DNA of 7,105 bases from contig DMCG01000245.1 of the NCBI GenBank assembly GCA_003445855.1, positions 1-7,105 of the forward strand. The letters run 5' to 3'. A program made the translations under genes and the position numbers. The notes under the pieces were generated by a model, which did no database searches, was not told where the DNA came from, and worked only from the letters and a program-made list of their open reading frames with translations. Source of the stretch: Spartobacteria bacterium (GTDB taxonomy: Bacteria; Verrucomicrobiota; Verrucomicrobiia; Chthoniobacterales; UBA10450). This document shows, in pieces, positions 1 through 4,880 of the stretch (the first letter of the stretch is position 1; each line of letters begins with the position of its first letter).

Positions 1-1179
1 CCGCCGGTCTTCGAAAATGTCGTCGCGCAAATCAAAGAAAACGCAGTTGCATATTCGCTTTTCGCCCTGGCACGCTCCTTCCTGGAAAAACCCGAGCGCT
101 ACGAGGTCCGCTTGACCGCAGAGTCTGAGTCGCCTCTCTACCAGCTCGGCGAGAATGGCGCAGTTGTTTTCGATCGAGAATTCCTCGAGCAGAGCGCGTT
201 TCGACTCGCGCACGAAGATTTTTACAAAATCGAGATCACGCTGGCGGAGCCGATCAAAGGAAATTTCTCGAACGTTGCCCGTTGCCGATCCAGCGGAACG
301 CTCCTTGGCCCGACCAATCATCACAACTATCAACCGCAGCTTCGGGGCCTATACGAGCAGCGCTTCAGCCGGCGGATGAGTTTTGCCGATTATCAACGCC
401 AGATCGAGATCGTGACCGATCCCGCTTTGGTCGAACAATGGAAGGAACAGACGCGCAAGATCGTCACATATACGACCGTCCGCGAAGAAACTTCTTCCAC
501 TTTCAATTCGGCCGCGGACGCCGAGCAGCATTTCCGGCAAAATTATTTGCCGGGATTGCTGCGCAGTGCTCAGGAAGTTACCATCACTGGCGTCCACAGC
601 CGGCGTTTACCCGATCGCGCACTCCATCGCGCGATCGAGGATGCGTGGACGCGCGAGACCCGCTCGCCTTCGGAAATAATGCAGGAATTGGCAGGCCGAT
701 TTCGCGAAGCTGGGCTCCATATTTTTCGGCACCGCCGCGGGATGTTGTTCGTCACGTCCATCCGTGTGCGGGCATTCGTTCACGATCAAGCCGGCGTGTC
801 TCCATCCGTGAACGCGATTCTCGAAACACTGACCGCGACGCCCGGCATCACTCGGAAAGAGCTTGCGGAAAAGTTGCTTGTCGATCTTGCAAATGAAGAA
901 GCAGAACGCGCGAAGTTGGCGCTCGCCTCCAATATGCACTGGCTGATCAGCGAAGGTTACGTGATCGAATTCAACGATGGTTCGCTCGATTTGCCGAAAG
1001 GAAAAGCGAAGAAAGAAAACGTTGTAGAGACAGCTGTCTCAGCCGCAAGCGATGATTCGGCCGCGACCGCGAAGGATGAAAAGGAATTAGTCGGCTCGAC
1101 GGAGTCTCGCCCTGCCGAATCTCGACAAGACGAAGTCGTCGCGCCCGCGATGAATACCGAAGGCGAAACCGGCGATTAA
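1..1179 (+). CDS. Unrecognised protein with C-terminal winged-helix-like region (5' partial)
   Basis: The frame is open from the first base to the TAA at 1177-1179, so the gene starts upstream of the window; 392 codons are visible. The TTG at 112 is an internal Leu, because the preceding codons (PPVFENVVAQIKENAV...) read as ordinary protein. I do not recognise the family. Visible parts, in fragment numbering: a mixed region with a CRSSGTLLGPTNHHNY stretch (about 95-110); a charged segment rich in Arg, Gln and Glu; an RHRRGMLFVTSIRVRAF strand-like segment (about 243-259); then a helix-helix-strand region (about 267-333, ITRKELAEKLL ... LISEGYVIEFNDG) that looks like a winged helix. The last 60 residues are Lys/Glu/Ala/Ser-rich and probably disordered. 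There is no signal peptide or membrane segment in the visible part. A nucleic-acid-binding role is only an inference from the winged-helix-like part. The stop overlaps that of the convergent rpmB. Confidence 0.85.
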   Translation, partial: PPVFENVVAQIKENAVAYSLFALARSFLEKPERYEVRLTAESESPLYQLGENGAVVFDREFLEQSAFRLAHEDFYKIEITLAEPIKGNFSNVARCRSSGTLLGPTNHHNYQPQLRGLYEQRFSRRMSFADYQRQIEIVTDPALVEQWKEQTRKIVTYTTVREETSSTFNSAADAEQHFRQNYLPGLLRSAQEVTITGVHSRRLPDRALHRAIEDAWTRETRSPSEIMQELAGRFREAGLHIFRHRRGMLFVTSIRVRAFVHDQAGVSPSVNAILETLTATPGITRKELAEKLLVDLANEEAERAKLALASNMHWLISEGYVIEFNDGSLDLPKGKAKKENVVETAVSAASDDSAATAKDEKELVGSTESRPAESRQDEVVAPAMNTEGETGD

Positions 1180-1439
1180 ATCACGCCGGACTTCTTCAGC
1201 GTCGCGTAAGCGCCATTTTTGTTGATCGTTTTAAGACCGCGAGCGGTCACGCGGAGGCGCACAAACTTCTTCAACTCCGGCACCCAGATGCGGTGCGAGT
1301 GCAAATTCGGTCCGAAGACACGCGGCACATTTTTCGTCACATGCCGGCCAACGCCGCCTTTTTTCTTGGCCATACCACGCCGATGTATGATGCTGCCACG
1401 CGCGGCTCTTGAACCTGTAATACGACAAACCTTTGACAT
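1176..1439 (-). CDS. rpmB: Large ribosomal subunit protein bL28
   Basis: This 87-residue basic protein begins MSKVCRITGSRAARGS and contains FGPNLHSHRIWVPELKKFVRLRVTARGLKTI, the conserved core of bL28. bL28 is a structural protein of the 50S subunit. Compared with the usual proteobacterial form of about 78 residues it has a longer basic segment between the N-terminal VC-x-x-TG motif and the NLHSHR core (about residues 20-40, AKKKGGVGRHVTKN). Only one cysteine (C5) is present, so the zinc-binding CxxC pairs seen in some L28 versions are absent. The ATG at 1439-1437 gives the canonical N-terminus; no strong Shine-Dalgarno sequence is visible before it. The gene stands alone: it is divergent from the oxidoreductase-like gene and convergent with the unrecognised gene on its left, with which it shares four bases (TTAA at 1176-1179 holds both stops). 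rpmG, its frequent partner, is not adjacent. Confidence 0.95.
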   Translation of the reverse strand: MSKVCRITGSRAARGSIIHRRGMAKKKGGVGRHVTKNVPRVFGPNLHSHRIWVPELKKFVRLRVTARGLKTINKNGAYATLKKSGVI

Positions 1440-1580
1440 AACTTAGACAAACACCGCGCCAAGTTCCGCGTGCTGCCCTCTGGGTCAAGCGAATCTTGAA
1501 CGGCGATCACGCCCGGTGGTCAAATCTATCTCGCGGAAAACGCAGCTCGACTTCGCAAGATCGACAATCATATCTAAGGC
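1440..1580. promoter_or_regulatory. Divergent intergenic region, rpmB / Gfo-Idh-MocA gene
   Basis: These 141 bases separate two divergently read genes, so both promoters should lie here. I could not pick out a convincing -35/-10 pair, operator or RNA gene. A TAAGG just before the ATG at 1581 is too close to it to be a normal ribosome binding site. Confidence 0.35.
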
Positions 1581-2621
1581 ATGGCGCAAAAGAATAATCA
1601 CAAGCTGCGGATTGGAATTGTCGGTGCCGGAAATATTGTGCGCACGCGACATTTACCCGCTCTGCAGCGGCACGCGGAAGTGGAGATTGTCGCTGTTTCC
1701 AACTCGACCTACGAGAGCGCGGAGAAATTTTGCAGCGAAAATGTGCCGCAGGCTACGCCCATGCAAAACTGGGCCGATCTGCTTGCCCTGCACGATCTCG
1801 ATATTATCTGGATCGGTACGCCGCCCTACATGCATTCGGCCGTGACCATCTCCGCGCTCGAAGCGGGCAAACATGTTTTTTGCCAGGCGCGTATGTCGAT
1901 GGACCTGGCCGAAGCCGAGGAAATGCTCGCGGCATCAAAACGTTATCCGGAATTGGTCACGATGCTTTGTCCGCCGCCGTATGGAATGCGCGCCGATTTG
2001 CTTGTGAAAAAATTGCTCGCTGAAAATTACGTCGGCCGGCCGCATCACGTGCGGCTGCAAAGTTTCATGAGCGCTTATCTCAATCCCGAAGCCCCGGCGC
2101 ATTGGCGGCAAAAGATCGAGATCAGCGGACTCAACGTGCTCACGCTCGGTATTTATGTGGAGGTGCTGCAGCGATGGCTCGGCGATATCACCGGCGTTTT
2201 TGCGCGCGGCAAGATTTTGCGCTCGGAGCGGCGCGGTTACGAAGTGATCGTTCCCGATTTGCTCAATGTGCTGTGCACCTTTGAGAACGGCGCCGAAGGC
2301 GTGCTCGAATTCAGCGGGGTCAACGCCTGCGCCCCATCCGACCGGGTTGAAATTTACGGCGATCACGGAACGCTCACCTACGATTTCGGGACCGACGTCG
2401 TCCGGGCCGGAAAGCATGGCGGACAGGAATTACACGCTGTCGATCTAACACCGGATTTGGAAAGCGAATGGCGGGTGGAGGAAGATTTTCTCGCCGCCGT
2501 GAAATCAAAGGGACGCATTCGGCCGCATCCGGATTTCGAGGATGGGGTGCGTTACATGCGCGTCGTACAAGCGGTGGCCGATTCGCGCGCGCGCAATGAG
2601 TGGGTCGCGATTAAAAAGTAA
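1581..2621 (+). CDS. Gfo/Idh/MocA-family protein with atypical catalytic residues
   Basis: This 346-residue cytosolic protein is the normal length for the family. The N-terminal Rossmann fold shows the nucleotide-binding turn GIVGAGNI (12-19), followed by RHLPAL, an acid-free second strand (VAVSNST, 38-43), and GTPPYMHSAVTISALEAGKHVFC (79-101). The C-terminal alpha/beta domain follows from about 130. In family members that are active NAD(P)-dependent sugar or cyclitol dehydrogenases, GKHV-x-C is followed by EKP, whose lysine is catalytic. Here it is Q102-A103-R104. The usual D-x-G-x-H motif is T188-L-G-I-Y192. Cofactor binding is plausible, but classical oxidoreductase chemistry is doubtful, so no substrate is proposed. 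ATG 1581 is chosen because an in-frame TAA lies at 1575-1577 and the Rossmann motif follows at the normal distance. The gene reads alone towards the convergent pit operon, with a hairpin about 20 bases after its stop. Confidence 0.88.
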   Translation: MAQKNNHKLRIGIVGAGNIVRTRHLPALQRHAEVEIVAVSNSTYESAEKFCSENVPQATPMQNWADLLALHDLDIIWIGTPPYMHSAVTISALEAGKHVFCQARMSMDLAEAEEMLAASKRYPELVTMLCPPPYGMRADLLVKKLLAENYVGRPHHVRLQSFMSAYLNPEAPAHWRQKIEISGLNVLTLGIYVEVLQRWLGDITGVFARGKILRSERRGYEVIVPDLLNVLCTFENGAEGVLEFSGVNACAPSDRVEIYGDHGTLTYDFGTDVVRAGKHGGQELHAVDLTPDLESEWRVEEDFLAAVKSKGRIRPHPDFEDGVRYMRVVQAVADSRARNEWVAIKK

Positions 2622-2639
2622 TCGACAGCAGTATTTTCG

Positions 2640-2660
2640 GGTCTATATCGCAGATAGACC
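2640..2660. terminator. Hairpin between convergent genes (possible shared terminator)
   Basis: GGTCTAT (2640-2646) and ATAGACC (2654-2660) form a perfect 7-bp stem around a 7-base loop, about 18 bases after the stop of the Gfo/Idh/MocA gene. Neither side has a T-tract, so this is not a classic intrinsic terminator. Its place suggests it once served both this gene and the convergent pit operon before the cassette separated them. Confidence 0.4.
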
Positions 2661-2670
2661 GAATAATTCG

Positions 2671-2688
2671 ATCTAAACCTTGTTAGAT
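2671..2688 (+). other. attI-like simple recombination site at the left cassette junction
   Basis: ATCTAA (2671-2676) and TTAGAT (2683-2688) are exact inverted repeats separated by six bases. The right half is GTTAGAT (2682-2688), which fits the integron core GTTRRRY, with crossover expected between G2682 and T2683. A pair of inverted integrase-binding boxes around a short spacer is the layout of the simple site of attI, and the CTAAA...GTTAG pattern recalls attI1. No intI gene adjoins it, so it may instead be a secondary (non-att) target that happens to fit. Confidence 0.45.
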
Positions 2689-3161
2689 GCTAGAGGACGC
2701 GCTACCAGCCGAGCTGCCGATTCCCCAGAAGCTGAAGACGTGCGCTATCTCCCTTGCTCATTTAGGCGTTCGAGGCGTTCGCGAAGTCGCGTGGCCGAGA
2801 GCGAAAGCTCTAGAAATTGTCTCCGCTTTGGAAGGCACCGCTTGGGCGATCCTCGGTGGAGTTGTTCTTGTCCTGCGCGATGGGGCATATACGCGTGCGT
2901 ATGATAATTGGTACAGTGATCGGCGCTCGGACGAGACATGCTCCGATTTCGTGAAGCGGAGCCACCGTGAAACCCACAGCTATATTGAGCGTTATCCAGA
3001 AGGGAATGCCGTTGTGTCCTACGTGCTCGCGTTCAAGCAATGCATCTAACCAGGCGCTGCAGCTAACCGCTGGCCGGCGCGATGACCACCTTGAACTTAT
3101 GAAACAGATTGTCGATGTTACGAAAGCTCGCTCCCGCCAGCGGTAGCTGAGCTCCTTCTCG
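2683..3161 (+). mobile_element. Single integron gene cassette (attC-type), 479 bp
   Basis: The segment starts after G2682 of GTTAGAT and ends with G3161 of GTTAGGT, the two crossover points expected for integron cassettes. It holds one ORF in the same direction as its attC. The start codon is only four bases inside the left edge and the stop codon lies inside the attC R'' box, the typical compact layout of cassettes. The left core GTTAGAT is the exact reverse complement of R'' (ATCTAAC), as expected because these two boxes belonged to one attC in the free circular cassette. No integrase gene or second attC is seen in the window, so it is a lone cassette, either at a secondary site or as a remnant of a larger integron or integrase-less array. 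Confidence 0.8.
2687..3049 (+). CDS. Imm40-like immunity protein, cassette cargo
   Basis: This 120-residue soluble protein has no signal peptide or membrane segment. Its layout matches what I recall of the Imm40 family, immunity proteins that neutralise polymorphic toxins: an N-terminal helical part with LAHLGVRGVREVAWPRAKALEIVSAL (23-48), then ILGG (55-58), a short strand and turn, YDNWY (72-76), an acidic and Ser/Arg segment DETCSDFVKRS (82-92), and a final SYIERYPEG (98-106). The commonly seen Asp after the GG pair appears as Val here. ATG 2687 overlaps the left att core and has no Shine-Dalgarno before it, as is common for cassette genes; the family-like N-terminus supports it. Codons CTA, AGA, CGA and TTA are more frequent than in the neighbours, which fits a foreign origin. 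No toxin gene is adjacent. The cassette assignment does not depend on this family call, which needs an HMM search. Confidence 0.68.
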   Translation: MLEDALPAELPIPQKLKTCAISLAHLGVRGVREVAWPRAKALEIVSALEGTAWAILGGVVLVLRDGAYTRAYDNWYSDRRSDETCSDFVKRSHRETHSYIERYPEGNAVVSYVLAFKQCI

Positions 3162-3167
3162 TTAGGT
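3044..3167 (+). other. attC: attC recombination site
   Basis: The 124-base site has R'' ATCTAAC (3044-3050, fits RYYYAAC) and R' GTTAGGT (3161-3167, fits GTTRRRY), which pair with one G-T position. The inner arms GCTGCAGCTAACCGCTGG (3056-3073) and CCAGCGGTAGCTGAGC (3137-3152) pair over 16 bp. The left arm carries two extra bases, G3059 and A3065 (or A3066), the extrahelical bases that let the integrase choose the bottom strand. Unpaired spacers (3051-3055 and 3153-3160) lie between the R and L boxes, and a 63-base loop (3074-3136) forms the variable end. Length and organisation fall within the usual attC range. Confidence 0.85.
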
Positions 3168-4205
3168 GCTAGCGAACGCGACGACCGCGCGTTCGAGCAA
3201 ATAACCGAGTAGCGCGGTGGCGGGCAGGGTGAAAATCCAGGCCCAGATGATTCGCTCGACCACGGTCCATTTCATTCCGCTGAAGCGTTTGACGGCGCCG
3301 ACGCCCATGATGGAGGTGGAGATGACGTGGGTGGTGGAAAGCGGAATCCCGTAAAGACTCGCGCCTTGAATGATGAGCGCGGCAGTGGTCTCGGCGGCGA
3401 ATCCGTGTACCGGTTGCAGTTTGACGACGCGATGACCGAGCGTGCGAATGATGCGCCAACCGCCCGCGGCTGTGCCGGCGGCCATGGTTAATGCGCACAG
3501 AACTTTCACCCACGTCGGCATGATGAAGGTGGGCGTTCTTAAAAAGTCGAGCCACGGCGGCAATTGATTGAAGCTGCCGGCTTTCGTGCCGGTGAACAGC
3601 GCGAGCGTGATAATGCCCATGGTTTTCTGCGCGTCATTCGTGCCGTGGCTGTGCGCCATCCAGGCGGCGCTGAAGATTTGGAGTTTGCCAAACGTGGTCT
3701 GGACAAAATGCGGCGTGAACCGGTGCAGCGCGACGAAAAGCAGGAACATGATCAGTCCGCCGAGGACGAATCCCATGACCGGCGAGCTCAACATCGGCAC
3801 GATGACTTTCGGCCAGAGGGCGGTGCTCCATTTAATGACCGACCAATTACCGCGCGCAGTGGCGAGAGCAGCGCCGCAAAGTCCGCCGATGAGCGCGTGA
3901 CTCGAGCTGGACGGAAGACCGAACCACCAGGTGGTGATGTTCCAAACAAAGGCGGCGATGAGCGCGCAGAGCACGGTCGTCATCGTGACGACGTTGGTGT
4001 CGACCAATCCTTTGCCTACGGTTGAGGCGACGGCGCCGCCGAGCATCGCGCCGGTGAGATTGAAAAATGCAGCCATGGCAATGGCTTGCCGCGGCGTTAA
4101 CACTTTGGTCGAGACGACGGTGGCGATGGCGTTGGCCGCGTCGTGAAAGCCGTTCGTGTACTCAAACATGATGGCAGCGAGCACGACGATGATGAACGTG
4201 AACAT
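3162..4205 (-). CDS. pit: PiT-family inorganic phosphate transporter
   Basis: This 347-residue inner-membrane protein carries out low-affinity, cation-coupled phosphate uptake, typically of neutral metal-phosphate. Both family signatures are present: EYTNGFHDAANAIAT (15-29) near the N-terminus and AHSHGTNDAQKTMGII (184-199) in the second repeat. GLPSSSSHALIGG (96-108) and its counterpart GIPLSTTHVIST near the C-terminus mark the two inverted halves. About ten hydrophobic segments are visible. The frame extends upstream to an ATG at 4283, but that adds 26 charged residues and overlaps the preceding gene; the ATG at 4205-4203 gives the classic MFTFIIVVLAAIMFEYTNGFHD start and a 26-base gap. No strong ribosome binding site is seen, so coupling to the upstream gene is likely. 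It is the last gene of the mgtE-DUF47-pit operon. Its TAA stop (3164-3162) lies inside the R' core of the cassette attC. Confidence 0.93.
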   Translation of the reverse strand: MFTFIIVVLAAIMFEYTNGFHDAANAIATVVSTKVLTPRQAIAMAAFFNLTGAMLGGAVASTVGKGLVDTNVVTMTTVLCALIAAFVWNITTWWFGLPSSSSHALIGGLCGAALATARGNWSVIKWSTALWPKVIVPMLSSPVMGFVLGGLIMFLLFVALHRFTPHFVQTTFGKLQIFSAAWMAHSHGTNDAQKTMGIITLALFTGTKAGSFNQLPPWLDFLRTPTFIMPTWVKVLCALTMAAGTAAGGWRIIRTLGHRVVKLQPVHGFAAETTAALIIQGASLYGIPLSTTHVISTSIMGVGAVKRFSGMKWTVVERIIWAWIFTLPATALLGYLLERAVVAFAST

Positions 4206-4231
4206 GTCGATCTTGCGCGGGCGCGCGGAGG

Positions 4232-4870
4232 TTACGCGTACTTCAGCACTACTTGCAAAACGATGTTGCCGGCGTCGCGGCAACGGTCGATCACCTTTTC
4301 GAGCAATTCGTAAAGGTCGCGCAGAAAAATAATGTGCTTGGGCGAATACTCGCCCTGGTAAAGATCGCGCAAAAGTTCCAGCTCGAGCTCGTCGGCTTCG
4401 CCTTCGATCGTTTGCAGCTTGTCGTTCATCTCGCGCGCGGTTTTGATGTTCATGCCTTTGCGCAATTGTTTCACCATCGCGAGCACGGCCTCGGCCGCTT
4501 GATCGAGAAGCTCCACCTGTTTGCGAAAACTCCAGCCGTGCAAATCCTGCGGCGAAATCAGAATGCGCTCGCCGATTTTCTCGACCGTCTTCGGTATTTT
4601 ATAAAGCGCGGCGCCCAGTTCCTGAATGTCTTCGCGTTCCAACGGCGTGATGAAGGTTTTGGAAAGCTGTTCGGTCAGCTCCTGGGTGATGCGTTTGTCC
4701 TCGCGCCGGCTTTCCGCAAATTTGGCCAGGTCCTGGGGCGACTCGTTCTGCTGCAACTTGCCGAGAAGATCGACAAGGTGATGCACGCTGCTGTCGGCCT
4801 GTTGCGCGCTTGCTTCGAGTAAGTCGAAAAATTTTTCGTCGTGTCCGAGTAGCTTTCCAATCGAAAACAT
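4232..4870 (-). CDS. PhoU-like DUF47 protein, PiT accessory protein
   Basis: This 212-residue, all-helical cytosolic protein is of the DUF47 / TIGR00153 type, a relative of PhoU that is regularly encoded next to pit and thought to modulate its activity. Visible family traits are the N-terminal DEKFFDLLEASAQQADSSVHHLVDLL, the central KTFITPLEREDIQELGAALYKIPKTVEKIGER (about 71-102), and two acidic helices near the C-terminus, IEGEADELELELLRDLY and LRDLYELLEKVIDRCRDAGNIV. The repeated E-x-x-x-D pattern in such helices is the metal-binding pattern of PhoU proteins. Translation should be efficient: GGAGG at 4880-4876 (read on the minus strand) sits five bases before the ATG. The gene starts 10 bases after mgtE and ends 26 bases before pit, so the three form one transcription unit. 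Regulation of pit by this partner is inferred from the family and context. Confidence 0.9.
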   Translation of the reverse strand: MFSIGKLLGHDEKFFDLLEASAQQADSSVHHLVDLLGKLQQNESPQDLAKFAESRREDKRITQELTEQLSKTFITPLEREDIQELGAALYKIPKTVEKIGERILISPQDLHGWSFRKQVELLDQAAEAVLAMVKQLRKGMNIKTAREMNDKLQTIEGEADELELELLRDLYQGEYSPKHIIFLRDLYELLEKVIDRCRDAGNIVLQVVLKYA

Positions 4871-4875
4871 AAATG

Positions 4876-4880
4876 CCTCC
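4876..4880 (-). promoter_or_regulatory. Strong Shine-Dalgarno for the DUF47 gene
   Basis: Read on the minus strand this is GGAGG, five bases before the ATG at 4870-4868 and within the 10-base gap after the mgtE stop. It is the clearest ribosome binding site in the window and fixes the DUF47 start. Confidence 0.8.

Noticed and set aside
112..114. TTG at 112 as the start of the first gene
   Set aside because: The frame is open to the window edge and the upstream codons read like normal protein, so the gene is truncated by the window.
1440..1580. tRNA or small RNA in the rpmB divergent gap
   Set aside because: No cloverleaf arms, T-arm consensus or stable stem with terminator could be made out.
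1935..2417. Minus-strand 160-residue open frame inside the Gfo/Idh/MocA gene
   Set aside because: It is a shadow of the coding strand frame, with no recognisable motifs.
2640..2660. A second attC or a classic intrinsic terminator
   Set aside because: The hairpin has no R/L box layout and no T-tract on either side, so it is reported only as a possible shared terminator.
3564..4025. Plus-strand open frame across pit
   Set aside because: It is antisense to a clear PiT gene, with composition typical of a shadow frame in GC-rich DNA.
4206..4283. N-terminal extension of pit to an ATG at 4283
   Set aside because: It adds 26 Arg-rich residues before the typical membrane start and overlaps the DUF47 gene by 52 bases; the ATG at 4205 fits the family.
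4253..4822. Plus-strand 189-residue open frame across the DUF47 gene
   Set aside because: It is the exact antisense of a recognised gene with a strong ribosome binding site, and shows no family features.
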